Of a stretch of DNA of 64,000 bases, positions 1 to 8,053 are shown in pieces (position 1 is the first letter of the stretch; every line of letters begins with the position of its first letter). The DNA is taken from positions 124,001 through 188,000 of the forward strand of contig NZ_JAANYY010000004.1 of assembly GCF_012274265.1 (NCBI RefSeq). The letters run 5' to 3'. Position numbers and translations under genes: made by a program. The notes beneath the pieces are model-generated. The model saw only the letters and a list, made by a program, of their open reading frames with translations, searched no databases and was not told the DNA's origin. Source of the stretch: Sphingopyxis microcysteis. Lineage in GTDB: Bacteria; Pseudomonadota; Alphaproteobacteria; Sphingomonadales; Sphingomonadaceae.

Positions 1-36
1 GCGGGGCAGATCGAACGGCTGGTGGCGATGCAGTGA
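1..36 (+). CDS. 3' end of an unidentified gene
   Basis: The first 36 bases read through eleven codons (AGQIERLVAMQ) into a TGA stop. Only the C-terminal tail of a gene that begins outside the window is visible, so no function can be given. It converges on the PilZ gene with only 17 bases between the stops. Confidence 0.5.
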   Translation, partial: AGQIERLVAMQ

Positions 37-53
37 CCCGCCATCGATAAAGG

Positions 54-572
54 CTAATAGTCGATGGTAATCCGCACCCGGTCAGGGCTGACCCCGGCGG
101 CGCGCGCGATCTGTTCGCGGCTGCGGTCGACCACCTCCTGAAATCCCCCGGGCGCCGCGTCGTCGAGCAGGTCGGTGGGCGGAACGTCCGATGTGTCGGC
201 AATTTCCGGCGCCGGTTCGAGCGGCGGGCCAATTGCGCTTTGCAGCTCTACGGCACTTTTCAGTTCCACCGCGCTCAGCGTCGCTGAAGACACCGGCCCT
301 TCGAACTGGCAACCGAACAACCTCCCGCTGGCCCAGATCACGACCGCGGTGATGTCGCCCGCGTGGGGCAGCTCGATTTCGATCCGGTCGCACGGCGCCA
401 GCTTGATGTCGCTTTCGAACAACAGGCCGGTGCCCGAGATATTGTGGATCTGCACTTCGATCCCGGTGCCGTCATGCTGCACCCCCCTGGCCAGCAGGCT
501 GAGCTTCCGGCGCACGTCCTGGCGCTGGTCGGCGCCGGATGCCGCTGGCAGGAAATGTCCGAAAACAGCCAT
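54..572 (-). CDS. PilZ domain protein
   Basis: A protein of about 172 residues. The first part carries a PilZ-like domain: an RRK run near residue 20, then a glycine-rich stretch (HNISGTGLLFES), then beta-strand pattern ending in GRLFGCQFEG. PilZ domains bind cyclic-di-GMP through an RxxxR and a D/NxSxxG motif; the NISGTG segment fits the second. The C-terminal half is acidic, low in complexity, and ends in a short conserved-looking segment (REQIARAAGVSPDRVRITIDY). I chose the ATG at 572 because the residues before it run into the intergenic repeat and look unlike protein. No enzymatic domain is attached, so it probably acts as a c-di-GMP effector or adaptor; a partner is not evident. The PAS-GGDEF-EAL protein at 15-17 kb is the only visible c-di-GMP enzyme in the window. 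Confidence 0.75.
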   Translation of the reverse strand: MAVFGHFLPAASGADQRQDVRRKLSLLARGVQHDGTGIEVQIHNISGTGLLFESDIKLAPCDRIEIELPHAGDITAVVIWASGRLFGCQFEGPVSSATLSAVELKSAVELQSAIGPPLEPAPEIADTSDVPPTDLLDDAAPGGFQEVVDRSREQIARAAGVSPDRVRITIDY

Positions 573-684
573 AGGCCGTTGTTGAGGTCGCGGCGTTAAT
601 AGAAGGTTAGCGGCGGCCGCCAAAGCTGACCGGGTGAATGGGCGGGATGGCAGCTGGCGACAGATAGCGAACGTAGCGAAGAGC

Positions 685-847
685 AAGCCCCTCCCCTTCA
701 GGGGAGGGGCAACGAAGACTTGGCAGCTTGCTGCCTAGTCGTAGTGGGGTGGGGGCCAGCGGCCATGGACAAGGCCGCTGGCCCCCACCCGCTGCGACTA
801 ACGAACAAGTTCGTAAGTCTCGCTGCCCTCCCCTGAAGGGGAGGGCG
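685..847. repeat. Palindromic intergenic repeat (CCCTCCCCTTCAGGGGAGGG family)
   Basis: The 320-base gap between the PilZ gene and cydB holds no gene. It contains a long imperfect palindrome: outer arms GCCCCTCCCCTTCAGGGG and its complement near 830-847, with inner arms GGGCCAGCGGCC and GGCCGCTGGCCC. Related copies lie at 25585-25711 and 46573-46746, with the shared internal phrase GCAGCTTGCTGCCTAGTCG in two of them. It is probably a mobile-like repetitive extragenic element that can fold as a hairpin in RNA. Confidence 0.8.
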
Positions 848-893
848 TGCCTTTGTCGCTACGTCCGCTCCCCACCCCAAAACCGCCATCCCG

Positions 894-1901
894 CTACTCA
901 TAACTCAGATGCGTCGCCTTCCCCCGGAAAATCCAGTGTGCCAGCACCGAATATCCCAAGATCACCGGCAGCACGAACAGCGCGCCGATCAGGATGATGC
1001 TCAGCGCCTCGGGGCTCGCCGCCGCCTGCCAGATGTCGAGCCGGTCGGCGATCAGATAAGGATAAAAGCTGTACGCGATGCCGACGAAGCCCAGCGCAAA
1101 GAGGATGCCCGCGACCGCCAGCGGCACCCATGACAGCTCGTCCTTCTCCCGTAGGGGGCGGCGCAGGAAGATCGCGAGGCCGACGAACAGCGTCGCCGAC
1201 GCGATCGGGATCGGCAACAGCGCGATAATCTCGGGCAGGCGGAACCAGCGGTCGAAGATGCGTTCGGAGAGCAGCGGCGTCGCGATCGAGATGATCGCCA
1301 TCGCCAGCGCCGTCGCCCACAGGCTGATTTCGGCCCAGCGCACCGCGCGTTTCTGCAAATCACCCTCGACCTTGTAGATCAGCCAGCAGGCGCCGACGAA
1401 GATATAGCCCGCGACCAGTCCCAAGGCGGCGAGCAGGCAGAACAGCACCGCGGCAAAGCTCTGGTCGAACCCCAGCACATAGGCGCCGAGCATATAGCCC
1501 TGACAGAGCGCGGTGAGCAGCGACCCGCCGAAGAAGGCATTGTCCCAGCGCTGCTTGTGCTCGGGCGGTGCCTTGGCACGAAACTCGAACGATACCCCGC
1601 GCAGGATCAGCGCGATCAGCATCAGCACGACGGGCAGGTAGAGCTGGGTCAGGATCAGCCCGTGCGCGACCGGAAAGGCGACGAGCAAGAGCCCGATGCC
1701 GAGCACCAGCCAGGTCTCGTTGGCATCCCAGAACGGCCCGATCGAGGCGACCATCAGGTCGCGGTTGGCGTCCTTTTCCAGCCGCGTCAGCATGCCGACG
1801 CCGAGGTCATAGCCATCGAGGATGACATAGAGCAGGATCGACAGCCCCATCAGCCCGGCGAAGATGACCGGCAGCCACCAGGGGTCGACGAACGGGGTCA
1901 T
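894..1901 (-). CDS. cydB: Cytochrome bd-type quinol oxidase subunit II
   Basis: A 335-residue, strongly hydrophobic protein with about nine membrane segments. It opens with DPWWLPVIFAGLMGLSILLYVILDGYDLGVGM, where the DGYDLG signature is typical of CydB/CioB; the motif FWDANETWLVLG follows. It is the second core subunit of a bd-type terminal oxidase, which oxidises ubiquinol and reduces oxygen to water in the cytoplasmic membrane without pumping protons. The start ATG overlaps the cydA stop by four bases (ATGA), so translation is probably coupled. An upstream extension of the frame to 2276 is the shadow of cydA and is rejected. No cydX-like small ORF or cydDC exporter genes lie next to it. Confidence 0.95.
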   Translation of the reverse strand: MTPFVDPWWLPVIFAGLMGLSILLYVILDGYDLGVGMLTRLEKDANRDLMVASIGPFWDANETWLVLGIGLLLVAFPVAHGLILTQLYLPVVLMLIALILRGVSFEFRAKAPPEHKQRWDNAFFGGSLLTALCQGYMLGAYVLGFDQSFAAVLFCLLAALGLVAGYIFVGACWLIYKVEGDLQKRAVRWAEISLWATALAMAIISIATPLLSERIFDRWFRLPEIIALLPIPIASATLFVGLAIFLRRPLREKDELSWVPLAVAGILFALGFVGIAYSFYPYLIADRLDIWQAAASPEALSIILIGALFVLPVILGYSVLAHWIFRGKATHLSYE

Positions 1902-3286
1902 GCGGGCGCCTCCGATTGCGGCTCGGCCGGGCCTTCGGCGACACCGGGCAGCGGGAACATCGGCTTGCCCTCGGGTGCCGCCTTGCCCAGCCGTGCGAGC
2001 CGGTACAGCACCGCGACATAGGCGGTCAGCAGCACCGCATAGACCGTCAGATAAAGCGTCAGCGAGCTTGCGACCATCGCGCCGCCGACCGGGCCGACCG
2101 CGTCGGCGGTGCGCAGCACCCCGGTGACCAGCCAAGGCTGGCGCCCGATTTCGGTGACATACCAGCCCGCGAGCGTCGCGACCCAGCCGGCAAAGGTCAT
2201 CGCGACGAGCGCGCGCGCATACCAGCGCGGCAGGGCGTCGACTCCGCGCCGCCAGACCAGCCAGGCACCGAGCCACGACACCGCCAGCATCAGCATGCCC
2301 AGTCCGACCATGATCCGGAATCCCCAGAACAGGGGCGCGACCGGCGGATGATCGCCCCGATAATCGTTGAGCCCGGGGACGACGCCCGCCGCTTCATGCT
2401 TCAGGATCAGGCTGGCGCCCGACGGAATGGCCACTTCCAGATGGTTGGTGCGCGCCTTTTCGTTGGGGATGGCGAAAAGGATCAGCGGCGTGTGCGGCTG
2501 CGTCTCCCAATTGGCTTCCATCGCCGCGACCTTTTGCGGCTGGTGCTCCAGCGTGTTGAGCCCGTGCATGTCGCCGACGAAAATCTGGACCGGGATCAGC
2601 AGCGCCGCGGCATAGAGGGCGGCCTTCAGCGTCCGCCTGACGCCTTCGCCGCCGCCGTCCTTCAACCAGCGCCACGCCGACATGCCTGCGATCAGGAAGG
2701 CGACCGTGAGCGCCGAGGCGAGCAGCATATGCGTCAGCCGGTACGGCATCGACGGGTTGAAGATGATCGCCCACCAGTCGGTCGCATGGACGACGCCGTC
2801 GCGGATCTCATAACCCACCGGCGTCTGCATCCAGCTGTTGAGCACGATGATCCAGAACGCCGACAGCGTCGTGCCGGCGGCGACCAGAAAGGTCGCGAGC
2901 GTGTGGACCCAGTTCGGCACCCGGCTGAACCCGAACAACATGATCCCCAGAAAGACCGCCTCCAGGAAGAAAGCGGTGAGCACCTCATAGGCGAGCAGCG
3001 GCCCCGCGATATTGCCGACCTTTTCCATATAGCCCGGCCAGTTGGTGCCGAACTGGAAGCTCATCGTGATCCCCGACACGACCCCCATCGCAAAGCTCAG
3101 CGCAAAGACCTTCACCCACAGGCGATAGGCGTCCATCCACGCGCCGTCCTTGGTGCGGTTATAAGCGAGCTTGAAGCCGAGCAGCGCCCAGCCGAGCGCG
3201 ATCGTGATCGTCGGGAACAGGATGTGGAAACTGATGTTCGCGGCAAACTGGATGCGTGCGAGGATCAGCGGGTCAAGCGCGTCCAT
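1898..3286 (-). CDS. cydA: Cytochrome bd-type quinol oxidase subunit I, short Q-loop (CIO-like)
   Basis: A 462-residue subunit I that carries the haems and quinol site of a bd-type oxidase. Key residues align by position with the E. coli protein: H21 and H186 as haem ligands, E101 and E109 for the high-spin haem region, and K252 and E257 in the quinol-binding Q-loop (GDMHGLNTLEHQPQK). The protein is about 60 residues shorter than E. coli CydA and lacks the C-terminal Q-loop insertion, which is the pattern of the cyanide-insensitive oxidases (CioA). It sits between a GbsR/MarR-type regulator, whose gene overlaps its start by 14 bases, and cydB. The three genes look like one operon, so this oxidase is probably controlled by the regulator through the palindrome at 3962-3985. 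Confidence 0.95.
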   Translation of the reverse strand: MDALDPLILARIQFAANISFHILFPTITIALGWALLGFKLAYNRTKDGAWMDAYRLWVKVFALSFAMGVVSGITMSFQFGTNWPGYMEKVGNIAGPLLAYEVLTAFFLEAVFLGIMLFGFSRVPNWVHTLATFLVAAGTTLSAFWIIVLNSWMQTPVGYEIRDGVVHATDWWAIIFNPSMPYRLTHMLLASALTVAFLIAGMSAWRWLKDGGGEGVRRTLKAALYAAALLIPVQIFVGDMHGLNTLEHQPQKVAAMEANWETQPHTPLILFAIPNEKARTNHLEVAIPSGASLILKHEAAGVVPGLNDYRGDHPPVAPLFWGFRIMVGLGMLMLAVSWLGAWLVWRRGVDALPRWYARALVAMTFAGWVATLAGWYVTEIGRQPWLVTGVLRTADAVGPVGGAMVASSLTLYLTVYAVLLTAYVAVLYRLARLGKAAPEGKPMFPLPGVAEGPAEPQSEAPA

Positions 3287-3935
3287 GGTCGGCCTCCGAA
3301 CTCAAAGCTCCGTTCGTGTCGAGCGAAGTCGAGACACCTTTTCCCCGCCCCAGCATGCGATCCTTGAACTCGAGCGCCTTCACCACGCGCTCGCCGAGCC
3401 GCAGCAGCTGGAGCAGCCGCTCATTGTCGAGCCGCCGCATCTCGGCATACCAGTCGGTCAGCAGCTCGATCTGCTCGTGCATCGCCGCCATCCGCTCCTG
3501 CGCAAAACGGTCGGCCGGATCGGTGGCGGGCTCCATCATCAGCGCGCGGAGCGTCGTCAGCGTCGGGTCGATCTCGCGCTTCTTGCGCTCCTCGACCAAA
3601 GTGCGGAAGATCGCCCACACGTCGCGCGGCGTCTCATAATAATCGCGGCGGTCGCCGGGGGCGTGGCGGAGCTGGACGAGGTTCCAGCTCGCCAGTTCCT
3701 TGAGGCCCATCGACACGCTGCCGCGCGACAGGCTCAGCGCCTCGCTGATCTCCTCGGCATGGCGCGGCGCGTCGGCCAGGAACAGCATGGCGTAGATCTG
3801 GCCGACCGTCCGGTTGATCCCCCAGCGGCTTCCCATCTCACCGAAATGCAGGACGAACGCCTGCGCAAGCGGGGAGAGCCGGAACGGCGGTGATGGCGAG
3901 GCCGCTGGAGAATCGGGGGCAGGCGACAAATCCAT
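3273..3935 (-). CDS. GbsR/MarR-family transcriptional regulator, likely regulator of cydAB
   Basis: A 220-residue protein with a Pro/Ser-rich lead, then a winged-helix domain (about residues 22-110). The segment GSRWGINRTVGQIYAMLFL followed by AEEISEALSLSRGSVSMGLKEL and LVQLRHAPGDRRDYYE is the GbsR-type HTH and wing. A helical C-terminal region follows and probably dimerises. The gene overlaps cydA by 14 bases, so it should be co-transcribed with cydAB and a perfect palindrome stands 27 bases before its start. The last about 22 residues (GKGVSTSLDTNGALSSEADHGRA) are encoded by one arm of a dispersed palindromic repeat and are probably not part of the original protein. The signal it senses is not visible. 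Confidence 0.85.
   Translation of the reverse strand: MDLSPAPDSPAASPSPPFRLSPLAQAFVLHFGEMGSRWGINRTVGQIYAMLFLADAPRHAEEISEALSLSRGSVSMGLKELASWNLVQLRHAPGDRRDYYETPRDVWAIFRTLVEERKKREIDPTLTTLRALMMEPATDPADRFAQERMAAMHEQIELLTDWYAEMRRLDNERLLQLLRLGERVVKALEFKDRMLGRGKGVSTSLDTNGALSSEADHGRA
3310..3337. repeat. Half of the GTCTCGACTTCGCTCGACAC palindromic repeat inside gbsR
   Basis: The 28 bases match one arm of the element seen complete at 25099-25180 and 56110-56188. Here the arm lies within the last codons of the regulator gene and is translated as VSTSLDTNG. Confidence 0.85.
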
Positions 3936-3961
3936 GTCCGCGCCATACGCTTCAATTTCTG

Positions 3962-3985
3962 AAGTTTCAATAATTATTGAAACTT
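3962..3985. promoter_or_regulatory. Perfect 24-bp palindrome, candidate operator of gbsR-cydAB
   Basis: Arms AAGTTTCAATAA and TTATTGAAACTT are exact reverse complements with no spacer. The site is AT-rich in a GC-rich region and lies 27 bases upstream of the regulator's start codon. The divergent typA gene begins about 135 bases to the other side. The position and perfect symmetry suggest a dimeric regulator binding site, most simply for the adjacent GbsR-like protein. It is not a canonical FNR box (TTGAT-N4-ATCAA). Confidence 0.7.
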
Positions 3986-4120
3986 GTCGCAGCCAATTCG
4001 ACGCTACGCGCCACCTTCGACCACTTCGGCAATGATGTTGCGCCGCAGCACCGCTTCTGTTAGGGGCGCGGCGTTTCGCGGCGCTCCGGGCGCTGCCCCC
4101 TCCCATCAAGGCTCTCCCGC

Positions 4121-5953
4121 ATGTCTTTGCGCAATATTGCCATAATCGCGCATGTCGATCATGGAAAAACCACCCTCGTCGACCAGCTGTTCCGCCAGTC
4201 GGGTACCTTCCGCGACAACCAGCGTGTCGAGGAAAGGGCCATGGATTCCAATGACCTGGAAAAGGAGCGCGGGATCACGATTCTCGCCAAGTGCACCAGC
4301 GTCGAATGGGGTGAGGGCGCCGACCAGACGCGGATCAACATCGTCGACACCCCGGGCCACGCCGATTTCGGCGGCGAGGTCGAGCGCATCCTCTCCATGG
4401 TCGACGGCGTCATCCTGCTGGTCGACGCCGCCGAAGGCCCGATGCCGCAGACCAAGTTCGTCACCGGCAAGGCGCTGGCGCTCGGCCTGAAGCCGATCGT
4501 CGTCGTCAACAAGATCGACCGCAGCGACGCCCGCGCCGCCGAAGTGCTCGACGAAGTGTTCGAACTGTTCCTGACGCTCGAAGCCAATGACGAACAGCTC
4601 GACTTCCCGATCCTCTACGCCTCGGGCCGCGGCGGCTATGCGTCGGAAAGCCCCGACGCGCGCGAAGGCGACCTGAACCCGCTGTTCGAAACGATCGTCC
4701 GCCACGTCCCCGAACCCGGCCTCGACGAGAATGCCCCCTTCACCTTCCTCGCGACCCTGCTCGACCGCGACAATTTCATCGGCCGCATCCTGACCGGCCG
4801 CGTCCAGTCGGGTACGGTCAAGGTCAACCAGCCGATCCACGCGCTCGACATGGACGGCAAGGTGATCGAAGCCGGCCGCGCGTCGAAGCTGCTCGCCTTC
4901 CGCGGTCTCGACCGCGTCCCCGTCGAGGAAGCCAAGGCGGGCGACATCGTCGCGATCGCGGGGCTGACCAACGCCACCGTCGCGAACACGATCGCCGACA
5001 CCAGCGTCAGCGAACCGATCGCCGCGCAGCCGATCGACCCGCCGACGCTGTCGATGCGCTTTGCCGTCAATGACAGCCCGATGGCGGGCCGCGAAGGCAG
5101 CAAGGTCACGAGCCGCATGATCCGCGACCGCCTGTTCCGCGAAGCCGAAACCAATGTCGCGATCCGCATCACCGAAAGCGCCGACAAGGACAGTTTCGAA
5201 GTCGCGGGCCGCGGCGAGCTCCAGCTCGGCGTGCTCATCGAAACGATGCGCCGCGAAGGCTTCGAACTCGGCATCAGCCGCCCGCGCGTGCTGTATGGCG
5301 AGGACGAGGCCGGCAAGCGCACCGAACCCTATGAAACCGTCGTCATCGACGTCGACGACGAACATAGCGGCACGGTCGTCGAGAAGATGCAGATCCGCAA
5401 GGCCGACCTCACCGACATGCGTCCGTCGGGCGGCGGCAAGACGCGCATCACCTTCAGCGGCCCGTCGCGCGGCCTGATCGGCTATCATGGCGAATTCCTG
5501 TCCGACACGCGCGGCACGGGGATCATGAACCGCCTGTTCGAGAAATATGGCCCGTACAAGGGCGTGATCGAGGGCCGCAAGAATGGCGTCCTGATCTCGA
5601 ACGGCAATGGCGAAGCGGTGGCCTATGCGCTCGGCCCGCTCGAAGAGCGCGGCATCCTGTTCGTCTCGCCCGGCGAGGCGCTGTATGAGGGCATGATCAT
5701 TGGCGAGAATGCCAAGCCCGAGGATCTCGAGGTCAACCCGATGAAGTCGAAGCAGCTCACGAACTTCCGTTCGACAGGCAAGGACGACGCGATCCGGCTG
5801 ACCCCGCCGAAGCGGATGACGCTGGAACAGGCGATCGCGTATATCGACGATGACGAGATGGTCGAGGTGACCCCGAAGAACATCCGCATCCGCAAGGCGA
5901 TCCTCGACCCGCATGAGCGGAAGAAGGCGAGCCGCAAGAAGGAAGCGGCGTAA
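4121..5953 (+). CDS. typA: Translational GTPase TypA/BipA
   Basis: A 610-residue ribosome-associated GTPase of the EF-G/LepA group. The G domain shows G1 HVDHGKTT (residues 11-18), the switch I RGIT segment, G3 DTPGH and G4 NKID. The TypA-specific C-terminal part follows, including the segment [21 protein letters not shown] and a basic tail. TypA binds 70S ribosomes and supports 50S assembly and growth under cold or other stress. The gene stands alone with its own strong terminator directly downstream. A 641-residue open frame on the opposite strand is a codon-bias shadow. Confidence 0.97.
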   Translation: MSLRNIAIIAHVDHGKTTLVDQLFRQSGTFRDNQRVEERAMDSNDLEKERGITILAKCTSVEWGEGADQTRINIVDTPGHADFGGEVERILSMVDGVILLVDAAEGPMPQTKFVTGKALALGLKPIVVVNKIDRSDARAAEVLDEVFELFLTLEANDEQLDFPILYASGRGGYASESPDAREGDLNPLFETIVRHVPEPGLDENAPFTFLATLLDRDNFIGRILTGRVQSGTVKVNQPIHALDMDGKVIEAGRASKLLAFRGLDRVPVEEAKAGDIVAIAGLTNATVANTIADTSVSEPIAAQPIDPPTLSMRFAVNDSPMAGREGSKVTSRMIRDRLFREAETNVAIRITESADKDSFEVAGRGELQLGVLIETMRREGFELGISRPRVLYGEDEAGKRTEPYETVVIDVDDEHSGTVVEKMQIRKADLTDMRPSGGGKTRITFSGPSRGLIGYHGEFLSDTRGTGIMNRLFEKYGPYKGVIEGRKNGVLISNGNGEAVAYALGPLEERGILFVSPGEALYEGMIIGENAKPEDLEVNPMKSKQLTNFRSTGKDDAIRLTPPKRMTLEQAIAYIDDDEMVEVTPKNIRIRKAILDPHERKKASRKKEAA

Positions 5954-5959
5954 GACCAA

Positions 5960-5994
5960 GGGGGCGGCCAGCGATGGTCGCCCCCTTTCTTTTT
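5960..5994 (+). terminator. Rho-independent terminator of typA
   Basis: Seven bases after the typA stop, a GC-rich stem (GGGGGCG with CGCCCCC, plus an inner CCA/TGG pair) is followed by TTTCTTTTT. Confidence 0.85.
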
Positions 5995-6025
5995 CGACGG
6001 CTTGTTCCAGTCGTTTCCCCGCCTT

Positions 6026-6099
6026 CGTCATCCCGGGCTTGACCTGGGATCCATCGCAGCGCTGAAGTCATGGACCCCCGATCAAGTCCGGGGTGACGA
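6026..6099. repeat. Palindromic intergenic repeat (CGTCATCCCGGGCTTGACC type)
   Basis: Imperfect inverted repeat: CGTCATCCCGGGCTTGACCT on one side and the partial complement ATCAAGTCCGGGGTGACG on the other, with GGATCC/GGACCC near the loop. It fills the gap between the typA terminator and the pseudouridine synthase gene. Only one clear copy is seen in the window. Confidence 0.7.
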
Positions 6100-6134
6100 G
6101 ACAAAGGGACGGGGCGTATGGCAGGAAGCACAGC

Positions 6135-6692
6135 ATGAGCCGCCTGATCCTGTTCAACAAGCCGTACGGCGTGCTGTCGCAATTCACCGACAAGGGAACG
6201 ACCGCACCCGCCGACGGCCCGCGCGCGACCTTGTCCGACTATATCGACGTGCCGGGCGTCTATCCCGCCGGGCGGCTGGACCGCGACAGTGAAGGCCTTC
6301 TGATCCTGACCGACGACGGCGCGTTGCAGGCGCGGATTTCGTCGCCGAAGCACAAGATGCCCAAAACCTATCTGGCGCAGGTCGAGGGCGAGCCGGATGA
6401 CGCCGCGCTGGCGGCCCTCAGCCGCGGCGTCACGCTGAACGACGGCCCGACCCGCCCCGCGACCGTCCGCCGCATCGAGGCGCCAAAGCTGTGGGACCGC
6501 GACCCGCCGGTGCGATACCGCAAGAGCGTGCCCGACAGCTGGATCGAACTCACCATCACCGAAGGCCGCAACCGCCAGGTCCGACGGATGACGGCGGCGG
6601 TCGGCTATCCGACGCTGCGGCTGGTGCGGTGGCGGATCGGGGCGTGGGAGATTGGGGATTTGGCGGTGGGGACGTGGCGGGAGGTTGGGTGA
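6135..6692 (+). CDS. rluE: 23S rRNA pseudouridine synthase, RluE type
   Basis: A 185-residue protein of the RsuA family without an S4 domain, as in RluE, which makes pseudouridine 2457 in 23S rRNA. It begins RLILFNKPYGVLSQF and carries the catalytic motif GRLDRDSEGLL, where the first Asp after RL is the nucleophile. The C-terminal EGRNRQVRRMTAAVGYPTLRL segment is a family signature. The ATG at 6135 is chosen because it starts directly at the conserved RLILFNKP; the frame upstream runs into the repeat. RluE is the best guess over RluB/RluF because of the short N-terminus. Confidence 0.88.
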   Translation: MSRLILFNKPYGVLSQFTDKGTTAPADGPRATLSDYIDVPGVYPAGRLDRDSEGLLILTDDGALQARISSPKHKMPKTYLAQVEGEPDDAALAALSRGVTLNDGPTRPATVRRIEAPKLWDRDPPVRYRKSVPDSWIELTITEGRNRQVRRMTAAVGYPTLRLVRWRIGAWEIGDLAVGTWREVG

Positions 6693-6817
6693 AAGTTCAG
6701 CCTAGAAGCGATTGGCCATTAATAGATCGAGCGCATTCAAAGCTGTCGCGCTTTCGGCGAGCAGACGTTCGCATCGTTCGCCAGCAAATTTGCGGCACCG
6801 CAGGATCTACGCAGGCG

Positions 6818-7870
6818 CTACCAGTCGCCGCCGAGACGGTCGAGCAAGCCATCACCGTCGAGCCACCGGCTGAACTGGCGGCGGCGGGCGATCGCGGGGC
6901 TACCGCCCTCGCCCCAGTTATTATATTGCGAGAGATCGTCGAGCAGCATGTCCGCCCAGTCGTGCCGGTGGTAGCGGAATTCGCGGTGCCCGTCGGCCGC
7001 ATAGACCGGGAGCAAGTCAGGCTGCTCGGTCCGGAAAAACAGGAATTTCGATGCATAGACTTGCACCAACTCGTTGAGGCGCCCGGTCTCGTCACTGTCG
7101 ACGCGCAAGGTCACGAGACTAGGTTCGCTAGGATGACTCATCGGCAGCATATATGCGATCGTAATGGTTGGAAGTATCGGCAGGATCAGCTTTCTTCCAG
7201 AGTGGACGGCGTTGGCCGACGCTGGAAAATTGTGGAAGAAGCCGTCGCCGGCGATGAACTCGCGGCTGTCACCGAACAGAATCGCCCATCGACCGCTGGT
7301 CTCCATCGGCGCCCTGTAGGCATCATAAAGGTGCTGCTGGTTGAGTGCGATGAGGGTTTTGTCGACCTTTGTCGCGGGAACACCGAAATTGGCCTGATAT
7401 GCTGAAGTCGTACGGCGGATCACATGCCGGATTCGCGGGCTACGGGCGAGCAGGGAGGCGGTTATCCGCGCGAGCTGCAGTCGTCGATCTTCGGGAAGTG
7501 GTTGGGCGAGGATCCGCTCTACCATCGGCCGGTCACTGCCGGTGATTGAAGCTTCGAGCGTAGAGAGCCAATCGACGAAGTTTCCTATCTCGCCGTCGGG
7601 CTGGTTGAAGATGGGCTCGAAGGTCGAGTCCCACGGACCGCCCATCTTCATGTGATGCGCATTGGTTATTGCCCCAAACTGTCCGGCCGGTGCGCGCTTG
7701 ATCTTGCCGTTGGGCGCGATGACCGACACCATCTGGTCGGGAGCGACCCAATGGTCGGCGAGCGTGCGCGGCCACCAGTGATGGAGTTCCGTTTTGAGCG
7801 GCTTCTTGGGATTATTCACGGGCGGGTCGGGCCTTCGAATGAGCAGTCTGTTCGAAGCTGGTGCCAGCAT
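6818..7870 (-). CDS. DUF4238-like hypothetical protein
   Basis: A 350-residue soluble protein. The N-terminal HHWWPRTLADHW followed by NAHHM, and the later FIAGDGFFHNFP with ILPILPTITIAYMLP, resemble the layout of DUF4238 proteins: an HxxP-type start, a helical middle and a D-P-type strand before hydrophobic strands. The match is by eye and not certain. Function is unknown; DUF4238 proteins often occur in accessory regions. Its codon use is less GC-biased than the flanking core genes. It is divergent from the gene at 8054, with a short palindrome between them, so the two may have been acquired together. It converges on the rluE gene. Confidence 0.6.
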   Translation of the reverse strand: MLAPASNRLLIRRPDPPVNNPKKPLKTELHHWWPRTLADHWVAPDQMVSVIAPNGKIKRAPAGQFGAITNAHHMKMGGPWDSTFEPIFNQPDGEIGNFVDWLSTLEASITGSDRPMVERILAQPLPEDRRLQLARITASLLARSPRIRHVIRRTTSAYQANFGVPATKVDKTLIALNQQHLYDAYRAPMETSGRWAILFGDSREFIAGDGFFHNFPASANAVHSGRKLILPILPTITIAYMLPMSHPSEPSLVTLRVDSDETGRLNELVQVYASKFLFFRTEQPDLLPVYAADGHREFRYHRHDWADMLLDDLSQYNNWGEGGSPAIARRRQFSRWLDGDGLLDRLGGDW

Positions 7871-7973
7871 CGTACTCGCGAGCCAAGCATGTCATGATTT
7901 CGACAGTCACGGAAGTTGGACGCTGCTAATTTGAATGGGGAATTTAAGGCATCGCCCGCAACTGTTCCTCATT

Positions 7974-7991
7974 CGATTTCGAACGAAATCG
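7974..7991. promoter_or_regulatory. Short palindrome between divergent accessory genes
   Basis: CGATTTCG-AA-CGAAATCG lies in the 183-base gap between the two divergent accessory genes, about 62 bases before the start at 8054 and about 104 before the start at 7870. It could be a shared operator. It is short enough that chance cannot be excluded. Confidence 0.4.
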
Positions 7992-8053
7992 GCGACGGCT
8001 TGCCGGAAGCGTTGACGCTGGTTGCGATTCCGAAAGTGAGCTAGGGGCGGAAC

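Noticed and set aside
698-997. Short frames across the repeat near 685-847
   Set aside because: They are built on the palindromic repeat and reading into cydB, with repeat-like composition.
4106-6031. 641-residue open frame on the strand opposite typA
   Set aside because: It covers a clear typA gene. Long antisense frames are expected from GC-rich codon bias, and the product has no family signature.
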